A stretch of DNA of 64,000 nucleotides from Triplophysa rosa (lineage: Eukaryota > Chordata > Actinopteri > Cypriniformes > Nemacheilidae): assembly GCF_024868665.1 (NCBI RefSeq), contig NC_079906.1:11046833-11110832 (forward strand), read 5' to 3'. Shown here piece by piece: positions 34,001-49,000 of this stretch. Each line of letters starts with the position of its first letter. The first letter of the stretch is position 1. The position numbers were made by a program, and so were the translations under genes. The notes under the pieces were generated by a model that saw only the letters and a list, made by a program, of their open reading frames with translations, was not told the DNA's origin and made no database searches.

Positions 34001-37000
34001 AACATTTGACATCCAGAAAGTGTTCAGATATATTTTGTCTTCACTTTGAACACTGTTGCACTTCATATTCTGTATGTATAACCAATGAGATATCTTCAGT
34101 TTTTTATTTCCTGTATGATTTATTGCAACACACCAATAAACATGAAAGCCCAGAATACAGAGTAAGACATATTGTATATAGAATCTGACTGTTTCAAAAC
34201 GTATACCAGACTGAGGGTCTCGTGGCACTCTTTTGATAACAGAAATTGCCATATGCCAACTTGCTATTGTAAACAAAAGCTTATGACAATTGGTCCACTG
34301 CTGTGGAACTGACATTGACGAGCTGCTCACTCTGTGTGTAAAAATTGAAATTATTTCAACTTGAAACAGCGTCTTAAAACCCTGGCCTATGTGAGAGACG
34401 CTGCATGCGGCGCGAGACGCAGGCATAACAGTTAAACACGTCCGTCTAGAGCGTGTTTACATAGAAAAACAATATAAAAGTAGTTCAACAGAATAGAAAA
34501 ACGTCTTCTGTGTAAAATGCACAAAAAACAACACAAATTGGTTTATTTATATTTCGCAGAACTCAACACCTAAAAAAGCTTCTGACCTCTCAAACTCACT
34601 TGGGAATAGGCTTATTCCTTGCATAAATTATTTTCTGCATTAAGAAGACGAGCATTTAACAGTCCATGTATTACAAATTAAGCAATATCAATCATCAAAG
34701 CATTTAACGTTATCTTAATAAAAAAGTTGGTTCTCAACAGCACGGCAATGCATTGGGATTTTTTATTTGATTTATTCGCTACGGTTAATACTTCACAACT
34801 GCAAAAATAATGTCTTTATTCCACAGTATTCAGTGGTATTTTATTGAGAAAATAAAATATATATACATTTTTTTTACATATAATACATTTGCCAGGGCCC
34901 CTGCTGGTCTAGTGCCCTGGGCATGTGCCCAGTAGGCCCGTGCGTTAATCCATCCCTGCTTAAAACAGTCGCCACAGTAAACCAGCAAACACATGCAAGT
35001 GGCTTTTCATCATGAACCGATCAATAAATGAAATGTTCAAATCCACAATTGGGACTATGTTATACTTTAATGTTCACTTTTTCTTAACGCTCATACGCTC
35101 AAAATCCCTATTGATGGGAAAAGAAACCTCCTAAAACATAGCTGAGATATTAATAGTGTCTAATGAAAGTTAATTTCAGTTTAAAAGATAGATAGTGAAA
35201 TGAATAGAGGGATTGTGCGGGCTCTTTTTATTCTGGACTAACTCTGTGCTAATGTATATGTGCAAAAACACCTGATGCAGCTGTCCAACTCTGTCTAACC
35301 TTCACTGCATAAATACAATAAACAAATAGGAATATTTGGATAGCCACTGGCACATGATGCCAATGAGCCTCCGTTATCCCATTCCTGAAGAACAGCCAGA
35401 TCTAAGATAGTCATCATTCCTACCAGTCTCCTGAAACCTTCTCTGCAGATGAGAAAATTGTGTTGGGAAATGCTGGCATGTGGCACGCTTGACTTTTTAG
35501 CAAAACCCAATTTTCATCTTCATCTTCAAAGTTCATTTTATTAACTATACTTCAGCCAGTATATATACTTGTGTCAAGTATAGGTATACTAATATCAATG
35601 TACCAATAGTATATACTTGTAAATATACTGTTTCAATACTATTTGGGCAACTTTTTAGTTAAATAAAGTAAGTTTAACAGTAGTAAACTTTGAGTAAACA
35701 AAGTAGATGTTTACAGTAATGTTATTTGTTTGTACTTCAGTACAAGTGAACCTACAGTATAGGTACAGTATATACTTGCATCACATACACATTGAAGTAT
35801 AGTCTCAGTAAACTACTNCACAGGATATATTTTTCATTTATGGGAAGAACACAGTCACATGAAACAGATTCAGTATTTGGGCGGATTTATGAGTGCCATA
35901 AATGAAAACACTTCCATACAACAGCACATGTGCCTTTGAATACAATCATTTCACACAACGTGTGCATAATAGCCGTTAGGATTACACAACGCCTCATTAA
36001 CCTAAGAATTCAACATTATCAAATGTTGCGTGCCATTTCTACACAGAAATTAAACATGCTGAATGGTTCACTTTCTAAAAGAAAATGTTAGCAAAAGTGT
36101 TTTTAGAGAACATTATTACCTCGACACTTGCAATCCTAACAATATAAGCAGCATGTTGCTGAGACAACAATGTGAACTGCTGTGTGTCCAGAAGTGATAT
36201 TACAGTGTCTCTCCAGAGTACTGTTACTCTATGTGCTCAATAATGATGTGTTAACTCAGCATGTGCAGTGCCTCCTCTTCACACAATCTTCTTGTCTCGT
36301 GTGTCTCTGTGAGTTGCTTCAATTTCTGACCTGTGCTATTGGTTGTGATTTGCCAGTTTGACCATTATTCCTGAATTTGTTATTGTTAATTTGTTTTACA
36401 ATTGGTTGACTACCATTTTGCAAGACATAAGTTACTCTGGTCCAGAAGCACTTCCTGTTTCAGTTTTTAACACTACTCAAGTGTTAGAACAAAAAACAAA
36501 TAACAAAACATTTACAACTGAATCAAAATGTTAAATGAAAATCTTTAGGATTTAACAAATGTGAAATAAAAAAAAGGAAATAGGAAGTGCTTCTGGACCA
36601 TGTGGGTGGTTGACAAATATACTGTTGTTCAGTATATGTGTCCTATGGTGTGACATAACAAAAGTTTAGAAAACAAACGGTAAATAATATATTATTTTAT
36701 ATTATTAATATTTATATTTCTAATATAAAAAGCGGTTTAAATTTATTAAGTTTTTTCCTTAAAATGTTGCCCTAAAGTTATTTGTTAACTACCCATGTCT
36801 TGCCAAATTATCTATATTTAATAGGATAGTTAACACAAAAATAAAAATCCTGTCATCATTTACTCACTCTCACGTGGTTCAAAACCTGTATATGACTCTT
36901 GGAAAGCAAAATAATATATTAAAGAAAAATGTCTCAGTAGTTTTATGTTCATACAACAGAAGTCAATGGGGGACTATGTTGTTTGGTTACCAAAGAAAGA

Positions 37001-40000
37001 CATACAGTACAGGTTGGGAATAACGTGAAGGTGAATAAATGATGGAATTTCCATTTTTGTGTGAACTATCCCTTTAACATATTGTATTTCTCTAAAATGT
37101 CCTTTTTAATTAAAAATCTTCCGCATTTTTTTTTTATCCTGACATTGTTATTAGTGCTAATAAACAAAATATCTTATACGGCCTCTCTAATTTTTTTTAA
37201 AGTGTACATTTTCTGCTTCCCCAAGACATTGACTGTAATAATAATAATAATAATACATATTAGTGATATAAAAGCTTTTCTCAACATGACTTTCAAAAAC
37301 ATTCATTTTGCAACAGCTCGTTTTTGTCGGTTTCATACTTAAGCAATGCCGTAAGAAAGTGATAAGATTAAGTGACAGTTAACTGTCTCTCTGTGTCGTG
37401 TTTATTAATTTTTGGGCCAAAAATGTACCAGATGAATTTAATAAGCCTCAACATGGACGCTTCTCCATCAGACTGGTAAACGCAAAGCCCGCACAGAGAA
37501 AGATGTATTTTTCAAACACATTCTAATTTATATCTCCAAGCAAGTGGTCGAGATTTTAGTTTATTTTAAAAAGCGCAGAGAAAATCAATGACAGGAGAGT
37601 TAGATAGCAACTTGGTGTGGAAATGAAAATATTATGACAAAGATTTGACAGACTACTGGGAGCTAAGGGAGTCTGCTTAATACTTAAAAGCAAAAACAAA
37701 TTACAAAGCTACTGTAAATGATGAACAGGGTAAACTATAACAGCAGTGGTGTGTTTCAGTCAATGTGACTTCCATCTGTGTGTGTGTGTGTGTGTACAAA
37801 CTTATTATTCATATTATTTATATACAAAGATGTAACCCACTGACCTTCATCAATCAAAACTCATTCCCATAGACACACATGCAGTGTTCTCACAGTGAGG
37901 GAGTCCCTTCAAACGCTTATGTCTTTATTTTATTGTACAGTAACGCACGATTGGCTTTGATTATAAAACGGAGCTCATGGAGTCCAGAAGTGACTGCCAG
38001 ATCGCAGTTAAACCTTCCATACATCAGCAGCCGTAAATACAGCACGGCACTGAGCTCAGGGCCGCATTAGGAACAAGTCTCCACTTAGCTTGCGCTTCGT
38101 CTAGGACGAGACTTTCAGCAGAAGAGAGCAATCCTTAGGCCTGTTATTGCCAATAGGTCCATTTGTCGTTCTTGTTTAAGTTAGAAAAGAAACGAGCGGA
38201 GAAATAGGGATTATTAGTGGTAAACAGAAGTAGGAAGAACAATGCGAGTAAAAGAAAATGAAAAGCGGGCTGCTGAGGAGATGGAAAATGTTGTATAGTG
38301 CAAAACGTGTAACACTGAGGGAATGTTGGGATACATACAAGAATCAATTGGCTCTTTGTCTTCTTGTCAGCAGAGCCTGTTTTCTCCTCTCATCTCTTTT
38401 CAACAGGCCTCCAAACTCTTTTATTGCTTCTTCTTTCTTTTCTCACAACTTTTCTTCCATAAACGTTCCTTGTATATGTACTTGCAGTGGTCCCAAAATG
38501 GGTCTGGGTGCTTAAAGGAACAGTTCATCCGCTAACTATGAACATGGTCCTCTAACATTTGACATTCAGAAAGTGTTCAGATATATTTTGTCTTCACTTT
38601 GAACACGGTTGCACTTCATATTCTGTATGTATAACCAATGAGATATCTTCAGTTTTTTATTTCCTGTATGATTTATTGCAACACACCAATAAACATGAAA
38701 GCCCAGAATACAGAGTAAGACATATTGTATATAGAATCTGACTGTTTCAAAACGTATACCAGACTGAGGGTCTCGTGGCACTCTTTTGATAACAGAAATT
38801 GCCATATGCCAACTTGCTATTGTAAACAAAAGCTTATGACAATTGGTCCACTGCTGTGGAACTGACATTGACGAGCTGCTCACTCTGTGTGTAAAAATTG
38901 AAATTATTTCAACTTGAAACAGCGTCTTAAAACCCTGGCCTATGTGAGAGACGCTGCATGCGGCGCGAGACGCAGGCATAACAGTTAAACACGTCCGTCT
39001 AGAGCGTGTTTACATAGAAAAACAATATAAAAGTAGTTCAACAGAATAGAAAAACGTCTTCTGTGTAAAATGCACAAAAAACAACACAAATTGGTTTATT
39101 TATATTTCGCAGAACTCAACACCTAAAAAAGCTTCTGACCTCTCAAACTCACTTGGGAATAGGCTTATTCCTTGCATAAATTATTTTCTGCATTAAGAAG
39201 ACGAGCATTTAACAGTCCATGTATTACAAATTAAGCAATATCAATCATCAAAGCATTTAACGTTATCTTAATAAAAAAGTTGGTTCTCAACAGCACGGCA
39301 ATGCATTGGGATTTTTTATTTGATTTATTCGCTACGGTTAATACTTCACAACTGCAAAAATAATGTCTTTATTCCACAGTATTCAGTGGTATTTTATTGA
39401 GAAAATAAAATATATATACATTTTTTTTACATATAATACATTTGCCAGGGCCCCTGCTGGTCTAGTGCCCTGGGCATGTGCCCAGTAGGCCCGTGCGTTA
39501 ATCCATCCCTGCTTAAAACAGTCGCCACAGTAAACCAGCAAACACATGCAAGTGGCTTTTCATCATGAACCGATCAATAAATGAAATGTTCAAATCCACA
39601 ATTGGGACTATGTTATACTTTAATGTTCACTTTTTCTTAACGCTCATACGCTCAAAATCCCTATTGATGGGAAAAGAAACCTCCTAAAACATAGCTGAGA
39701 TATTAATAGTGTCTAATGAAAGTTAATTTCAGTTTAAAAGATAGATAGTGAAATGAATAGAGGGATTGTGCGGGCTCTTTTTATTCTGGACTAACTCTGT
39801 GCTAATGTATATGTGCAAAAACACCTGATGCAGCTGTCCAACTCTGTCTAACCTTCACTGCATAAATACAATAAACAAATAGGAATATTTGGATAGCCAC
39901 TGGCACATGATGCCAATGAGCCTCCGTTATCCCATTCCTGAAGAACAGCCAGATCTAAGATAGTCATCATTCCTACCAGTCTCCTGAAACCTTCTCTGCA

Positions 40001-43000
40001 GATGAGAAAATTGTGTTGGGAAATGCTGGCATGTGGCACGCTTGACTTTTTAGCAAAACCCAATTTTCATCTTCATCTTCAAAGTTCATTTTATTAACTA
40101 TACTTCAGCCAGTATATATACTTGTGTCAAGTATAGGTATACTAATATCAATGTACCAATAGTATATACTTGTAAATATACTGTTTCAATACTATTTGGG
40201 CAACTTTTTAGTTAAATAAAGTAAGTTTAACAGTAGTAAACTTTGAGTAAACAAAGTAGATGTTTACAGTAATGTTATTTGTTTGTACTTCAGTACAAGT
40301 GAACCTACAGTATAGGTACAGTATATACTTGCATCACATACACATTGAAGTATAGTCTCAGTAAACTACTGCAAGTATACTTAAATGATAATAAATGATC
40401 TTAACATCATACTTCTAGTTTACTTCTAGTTTATTTACAGTATATATTTTTAAACAATACCTTATTCATTTTGAAATATACCTTATATGTAAACTCTTGT
40501 TTGTAAACTATGTGAAAAAAATATTCAATAGGTGACTCAAATAAACAGTAAACACAACTACCTAGAATATACTTCTACAATCTTTTGATTGAAATATAAA
40601 AAGTATACTGTAAAAAATTATTCAGCAGTTTAGTTGTTTCCACTTCATTTTCTTAAAATGACTCAACTTGCAGTTTCTGAATTTGTTCATACAACTTAAT
40701 ATCTTAAGTTTTTACTGTCTCAACTAGTTTGTAAGTTGACTTGACAAGAGTATTTGTCGCCTCGACTTAAAAACACAGGTTGAGTCAATTCAGTAGCAAT
40801 CACGTTCGCGTTCTCAGCATTTACCGCGAGATCTTGTGCAGCACGAAGCTGACTGAAGATGTTCGTAGGCCATAACAAATAACGTAGGTTGTATAACAAA
40901 ATGTCTGATGTTTTTTGTCCTTTACATTTTTTTTATTTTAAGGGCAACACTTTACAATAAAGTCATTTTATTGAAAAAGTGTGTTTTTATTTCTTTAGCT
41001 AAATTTGCTTGTTAGTAAAATAAGCTACTTTAAGTTGAATGAACTTAATTTTTAGTACAGACAACTTGAAAAAGTAAGTTTACGATTTTCAACTAAACAT
41101 TGAATGTTGAAAATAATTAAGTAAATGAAACTTAACTGAGTCAAAGCAAAACGATAACAAAAAAATGTAAGTTGAGTGAACAATTTTTTTACAATGAATA
41201 GGAGTACAAGTACATACCAAATACACTTAGACTTTTCGGTTAGTATAAGTATAAACAAGTGTCATTTTTAGGTACAGTTCTGATAAGTACATACAGTAAA
41301 TAGTAGACAAAAAAGAAGTACACGTTACTTTTTTTTAGTTTAAAATAAGTATACTAATAGCACACTTGAAAATATCCTTTTTTGTAAGAGATGGCATTAT
41401 GGGATGCAGAACACTAAAGTAGTATGGCATAACCTTAATATTTCTCTTTCACTAGGAATACTGTATATTAGGTGTGCATTTTTTTCACAAGGTTTCTGCA
41501 TTTCTGATTTTCTGTGCGTAAACCAAAAAAAAACACTCTTTAAAGTGACTTATTGTTTTTAGGTATAAAATAGGAGTTATAATATGCTTTATCAATAAAT
41601 TACATTGATGAATTTGAATAAACTAATTTGGTCTTTAATACAATAAAATCTCTACAATTATTTAATTGTCAAAAATCATTGTCAAAATACCCTTTCTTGA
41701 AAAAGCCATATCCATGGCGTAAGAGTTAAGCTTGTGGTATCAGACAAACGGCCCTGCCACAATGGCTTACAAAATAAAATGCTCATTCTTTTTCCATCTT
41801 TTCTCAATTTGGAGAAGTGCTGTGGCAAAATGCAGAATTTTGGCAGCTGGCAGCGCCGCGCATCCCAGATCATTAAGTTTAGTGAGTCTAAACTCCCACC
41901 ACGGAGATCTCTTATTGAAATTAGCACGGGATTATAAACCTGCCAGATCTGAAATCCCCTTTGCCTTAAAATCACATTTACTACCCTGCACTGAATGTCC
42001 TTGGAACAATATATGTTTACACCCTCTATTTAATAACATGCCTCTCAAAGTCATGATCACGTGAAGGATGAAAAATGAAGAGGTTCTCTTGGACGCTATT
42101 CTGAAGGCATGTGATCTTTCTTCAAGATGACCTCTAGGTTTGCTCCGAAGAAAACAATGAGGATCAGATAATAAGTCAGATAGCTAATAAATTATTCAAT
42201 TTCTCTGGCGCTCTGATAGATATATCAGGAGAAAGGTGGATTCAGTTTACAAATCAATGCGTGAAAGCACACGAGGCTGAAAAAATGGTTTCCACCATTG
42301 CAAATGAGAGCAATGTGATATACTGAGGTAAAAACAACTGGGAAGGAAAGAAGTATTATGATATTTTAGCTCATGAAACTGCATTGAAATTTCATACAAG
42401 GGAGAAATTATTTTGGAAAAATGCATTGTCCACCACAACCGAGGCTGTGTAAAATAAACTGGTGCATAACAGATTGTCAATGTACATTATTTATAATAAA
42501 CCAAAAAACAAACTCAGATTAAGATGATGTAATGGCAAACAACCAAAGTCCAATGCAGATAAAAGAGAAACAATATTAGCAGATATATCCAAATTCTCAC
42601 TGTAGCAAGTTTTGTTAGTGGCGCTATACACTTCAGCCCTTTTCATCCGGAAAAAAGCCTAAGAGGTTTTTTTAGACCTCAAAGTGTGGTAATGCAAACA
42701 CTTTTAAACACTTTAAATAGATTTAAAGCTTTGGCTATAGTAAACACGATCTTGGAAGAAGCTCTTTCTAAATTTTCCAAGTGACTTAAATGTTCAGAAA
42801 TGGGATCAAACGGTTCATTTTTTCACTCTCCTAATGCATTCAGACTGCTGTGCTCTCTGTAAATAAGATCAACGGAAATCCAAGAGCACGGAGGCTCTCT
42901 AGAGAAATAAATACAAACACAGCACTGCCGGCTAAATCACACAGCAGCAAACAGCTACCACTCGGTGGTTAAACACAACAATTCCCCTATGAACAGATTA

Positions 43001-46000
43001 TTAAAGAGATTTTTCTCTGCCTAAAAAACAACCGAAAACCCATTTAGTCTGTGTTGTAGAATCTTTGATACTCTAAATCTACATTACAGAAAATGTGCAA
43101 AAAAATAATCAGGTATGAGGTCAAATCTAAGAATGCAAGCTATCCTTTAATAAAGCACGAAAACAAAACAAAAACCAGGTAGCTATATTAGTCTTTTGTA
43201 AACAAATGCAATCTAATCAATAATAACTTACCGCCCAGGTTTTACTCAGTCTGAAAATGGGAGCACTCTGAAGAGCAGAGACCACCGACACCAGCGAATG
43301 CAGGTTATTCAACTCCAGCAGTTTCTATCAACAATAAGGACAAACCGCTTTAATGCACATATGTGTACAACTTGTGAATGTGCAATAGATTCTACCGGCA
43401 CAGATTTGTGAGGCTGCTCAAGCATTTAGTCTTCATAACAACCAGGATTCACTTAATAAATAGATTATGAATTTCCATTTATTAGTGATACTCGTCTAAT
43501 ACAGTCCAAATACAAAGAAGCCGGTTCATCAGATGTTCATGGATTCAATGATACTGCAATTAGGCTATACAACTCAATCAATCATATAAATTGTAAGTCT
43601 CTGTCTGACAACAACTATTTCATGGTTTTGTGATCTTTCCATCAACTATGACAAAAAATAATTGGTTCAGAAATCAACTCCACTTTCATCTATTCTTCCA
43701 CTCTGATTTCCAGCCAGATGATGTCATGCTTTTGTCAACGTTTGACCTCTGTATAGCACCATGTACCACTTGTCATGGGCCCATAACATGGGCCTGTTGA
43801 CTCACTCATGTGTGTCTGCCGGTAGCAGGGTGTGCTGGGTAAAGTGCTGCGATTTTCAAACTTGGCAGGCAGGGTGAGTGTTCAACCACATAGAGTCATT
43901 CAGCAGGTTTTCCTGTGTTACGGTGCATTTAGCTTCAGGAGAGCTTGCAGACTGATTGAATTCACAGGAGTGTGTGGGTGAGAAGATTTTAATACTGTCA
44001 GGATTATTCATAAATATTCAGTGTGTGTGTATCAAATCAACAACAAAGGTATTTTTATATAATTAGATTAGAACTTTTTATGGGTTAAGCAAAACATCAC
44101 ATTTTATCAGGATGGAAAAATACTGTAATTTTTATTAGACTTATTCAAAAATGTATTTTGATTTGGAAATCAAAAGCAGTTTTGTACATAGAAAATAAAT
44201 GGTTTCGATTCTCCTTTTTAAATACATATTTTTGGTCCGTTACAAAAACCATGCTGCTTTTTGTGCTGACTTACAGCTTTTACAAGACAGATGGAAAGTC
44301 AAATAAAATGTGTGAAAAAATACTTGGTTAACGAGAAAAGCACTTACGTTAGACTGACATTTACATGAGAAAATGGTAAAACAATAATAATATTATATTT
44401 CATAATTGGTTTCACAATGCTTGATTGTTCCAAAAGAAACTGAAAAAATAATGATTGTTTAAACTATTTCACATGCACTCCCCTATATGCTATTGGTTTG
44501 CGATGACATCATTATTAATGGTCATTGTTAAAGGAAAATTATTGTTGCCCATCAAAGCTTGCATGTTTAATGTCTTGCTTGCATTTCTATTAACACCAGT
44601 TAAAGTAAAGGCAAGGCCAAATGCAATTACGAAAGCATTAAGCCTAATGAAATTCAGATGTGAATATGAAAATGAATAAACGTTTTCCTGATTTCAATAA
44701 AACACACAGGGTCAGTTGTATGTCAGATGCTATGGCAACACAAACAAAGCACAAAGCACCAGCAATAACGCTAAAATGTCTCACCTTTGCAATTTTGATG
44801 AAGTGTCCCAAAATTTCTGCTCGTATTTTGAGTGTCTGAGCTGTTAAAATCTCCCTCACTGCCCAGAAACTCACCTGAGAGAAGAACATTTTAAAAGTTT
44901 GAAGTAACATTAGACCCGTAACACACAAGCAGCAAGCCCACAGTACAAAAGCTATAGTACCTTTGTGAAGACAGAACATTGAAGTGTACACATTCTGTCA
45001 TTTACATGTTGCCAGCCAACAAAAGGTAATTCCTGACAAATACAAACTTACTCAGCATAGACTTGCTGTATAAAAATGAAGGAAATAAAAAAGGAAATGT
45101 GTTGTAAGAAAAAATTGTGGTCTCTTTTGTGGAAACGGAAAGCATTAAGACACAGTGACGCAAGATCTACATGGTGGCAAAGCACAAAATCAACATATTT
45201 CAAAACCCTGAAGCAAGAAAATGTAAAGAGGTCAAAATCAAACCAAATCAAAATATAATTAAATGTGGTTTGAGCCCAGTATAAACAGATGGAGTAAAAC
45301 TCTACCCAGTGGAAAGATCCAGAACATCCGCTTGGTTTAAACCAATACAAGCAAATAGTCTTTAATCAGGATGCAAATTTTCACAAAAATGCAAAAGCTA
45401 AAGAAAATGCGACTGGATGTTGAGGAATAAGGAATTTTCTAGTCGGGCAAGATTAAAAGCAAGTGAAATGGCAAGTGTAATTGCAGATCTCAAATAGCCT
45501 TTTATATTAACATACCAAGACATTTAAGCTTTGCCAAACTAAAATTCCATGTAAATAAAAATCATGTTCATTTCCACTGGATAATGCCCCTATTCAACGG
45601 CTATTTCTAGGCATATTTTCAGAAATGGGGATAAAGAAAGTGCTGTGCATTTACAGGAAAAGCGTGTGAACGGATAATTTGTCAGGTCATGTGTGTATAG
45701 AAGTCAGTAATGACCTGTGAAAAATACAAACAGACAATTGCCAGGACAACACAAACAGGAACAAAACGCATAAAAACCATTAACAAATTTTTTGTAGCAT
45801 TACAGAAGACGGAGTAGGTAAATAAGACAAAAAACTGTTGACACGTCTGTTTCACTGCATAACTATAATATCCAAGGAGGCAGCCATATTTCATTTGTGC
45901 CCTCCATCAGCAACAAATGCACACCTATGACACTAATGCACTCGGATGAGCTAAATTTATAGAAATTGGAACCCGAGGTTACACTATCTACACTATACTA

Positions 46001-49000
46001 ATGTAGATAAAAATGAACGGAAGTACTGTGTGCCCGTGTCTGGATCATACGGTGACGCTCCACGGTGTTTTTTTCTTTCAGTATAATGAGATCTATTCAT
46101 CTGTATTACTTGATTCAATTTGTTGCATTGACTTTCAAACTCAAGAGGTGAAGTCTTAAGGAAACTATGAAATTGAATTTGACAATCTTTCCACAGAAAC
46201 GTTAACCTCCTCCCCCCAAGAAGATCTCTCTTCAATTCCTGTCACAAGTAATGGTGTGAGGGCTGGGCTATCAGAGATCTGTTTAATACAAAGGCAGTTG
46301 TAATAAAAGCCAGGATTTAAAGGGATGAAAATTCTGTCATCATTTACTCACCTTCGAGTTGTTCCAAATCTGTATCATTTTCTTTGTTCTGATGAACACA
46401 GAGAAAGATATATGGAAGAATGCTTGTAACCAGACAGATTTTGCCCCCCACTGATTACCATAGTAGGAAAAAATACTTTATCATTTTTTTTTGTTATGGT
46501 TGAACACAAAAGAAGACATTTTGAAGAACGTAGGGCAGCAAACAGATCTTAGGCACTTTTGACTACCATTGTATTTTTTCCTACTATGGGAGTCAATGGG
46601 GGGCAAAATCTGTCTGGTTTTAAGCATTCTTCCAAATATCTTTTTTTGTGTTCATAAGAACAAAGAAATGAATACAGATTTGGAACAACTCGAAGGGTGA
46701 GTAAATGATGACAGAATTTTCATTATTTCATCATTGAGTGAATTATGCCTTTAAAGTTAACAGCTTCAAATACTTGCTGACTGCAATGCCTAATAGTCTA
46801 AATAACAAAAACCAAGGACATTTTGACCCTCAACTAACCAAATAGGCTACAAAATGTCCTGCCCACAGGTTATTAACACTAACTGGTATTTAGGCTTGTA
46901 ATAAATGCAGTTTTAATGCAGTTGTTAAAGATCTTACCTGGTTGAATCTCCTCGTAAAGGCCACAACATTGGGTGAAAGGCTGTGCTTCTCCTTTTTGTT
47001 CCATCCACAGCTTGCCAGCTCCTACATAAAAAAAATGATTTTGGTTATGTTTACTGATATTAAAGACAATAAATGCTTGATGACATACCTGTAAAGCAGA
47101 TTAAACATTTCCATTACATACCCCGACATACTGTACATTCATTTAAAAGAAAACGTGAAATTTTCAATTTTACTCGTTTGTTTTGTATAAATCCACCAGC
47201 GTTGTGCAAGCTTAACAGTGTGTTACAGTGAGGGAAATAAGTATTTGATCCCCTGCTGATTTTGTAAGTTTGCCTACTTACAAACAAATGAAGGGTCTAT
47301 AATTTTTATGGTGGGTTTATTTTAACTGATAGACACAGAATATTAAAAAGAATCAGGGGAAAAAAATGTTATATAAAGGTTATAAATTGATTTGCATTTC
47401 AGTCAGTGAAATAAGTATTTGATCCCCTACCAACTAGCAAGAATTCTGGCTCCACAGATTGGTTATGTGCCTATATGGACCACAGATTAGTCCTGTCACT
47501 TTAAGAAAGTACTCCTAAATCAGCTTGTTATGTATATAAAAGATGCCTGCCAACAGAATCTGTATCTTCCAGTTCAACCTCTCCACCACCATGGTCCAGA
47601 CCAAATAGGTTTTAAAGGATGTCAGCGACAAGATTGGAGACCTGCACAAACCTTGAATAGGCTACAGACAGAAGCTTGGTGAGAAGGAGACAACTGTTGG
47701 TGTGATTATTTGGAAATAGAAGATATACAAAATAACTATCAAATGCCCTTGTTCTGGAGCTCCCTGCAATATTTCCCCAATGGGGTAAAGATGATCATGA
47801 GAAATGTTAAAGATCAGCCCAGAACTACACGGAAGAAACCTGTTAATGATTTCAAGACAGTTGGGAACACAGTTAGCAAGCAAAACATTGGTAACACATT
47901 GGTAACACGCTATGCCACAGTAGACTGAAATCCTGAAGCACCCGCAAGGTCCTCCTGCCCAAGAAGGCCCGCCTGGCTCGTCTTAAGTTTGACAATGAAC
48001 ATCAAAATGATTCAGAAAAGGCTTTGGCGAAAGTGCTGGCACTGCTGTGAGACCAAAATGGACTCCTGTGTTTGGAGGGAGAGAAATGCTGACTATGAGC
48101 CCAAGAACATCATGTCTACAGAGAAGCACAGTGTTGGAAACATTCTGCTTTAGGGCTTTTTCTCTGCTACAGGTATACAGGATGACTTCACCGCATTGAG
48201 GGGCTGAGGGACGGGCCCATGTACCGTAAAATCTTGGACGAGAACCTCCTCCCCTTAACTAGGTCACTGAAGATGGGTCATGGATGAGCCTTTAACATGA
48301 CAAAGACGCAAAACATATTGCCAAGACAACCAAATAGTGGCTTAAGGAGAAGCACATTAAATGTCCTAGCCAGTCTCTAGACCCTAGTCCTATAGAACCT
48401 CTGTGAAGGAGGCTAAAACTCCAATTTGCTGAGCGACAGCCAAGAAACCTTAAAGATTGACAGAGGAGTGGACTAAATGTATCCGGACACATGTGCAAAC
48501 CTGGTGACCAACTATCAGAAATGTCTGACCTCTGTGCTTGCCAACAAGGGTTTCTCCACAAAGTACAAAGTTATGTTTTGCTTGGGGATCAAATACTTAT
48601 TTCACTGACTGAAATGCAAATCAATTTATAACCTTTATATAACATTTTTTTCCCCTGATTTTTTTTAATATTCTGTGTCTATCAGTTAAAATAAACCCAC
48701 CATAAAAATTATAGGCCCTTCATTTGTTTGTAAGTAGGCAAACTTACAAAATCAGCAGGGGATCAAATACTTATTTCCCTCACTGTATATACTGTAAAAG
48801 ATGCACTGTAAGGTCGTTTAGACATTGTGTTGTGTGAGATACGCTCAAAAAAATTAAAATAATATCCATGTTCAAGAGAAGATGACATTTAGAATTTGAC
48901 ACATCTGTCTGTTTCCTTCACCTCATTGACACTTGAGAGGGTTCAAAGCCTTCTCAGGTTCACACAAGCTATGGATCTTAAAGCTTTTACAGCATCGTTC

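Larger units (their letters stand above)
31260..35817 (+). repeat. 4.55 kb direct duplication, copy 1 (in ralgps1 intron)
   Basis: This segment begins CACAGGATATATTTTTC and ends GTAAACTACT. It recurs directly after a single N at 35818. The two copies differ by scattered substitutions and small indels, for example one gained TGT near 36625, an AACCC change near 37834 and a short deletion near 36745. No exon is inside; it lies between ralgps1 exons at 30932-31058 and 43232-43324. Confidence 0.95.

Noticed and set aside
33983..34426. 147-codon minus-strand frame, repeated at 38566-38979
   Set aside because: Its presence in both places is explained by the 4.55 kb duplication. No domain is recognisable and the copies differ in frame length.
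41732..42064. Overlapping frames on both strands in the ralgps1 intron
   Set aside because: No domain, no splice context fitting ralgps1, and ordinary base composition. They look like chance frames.
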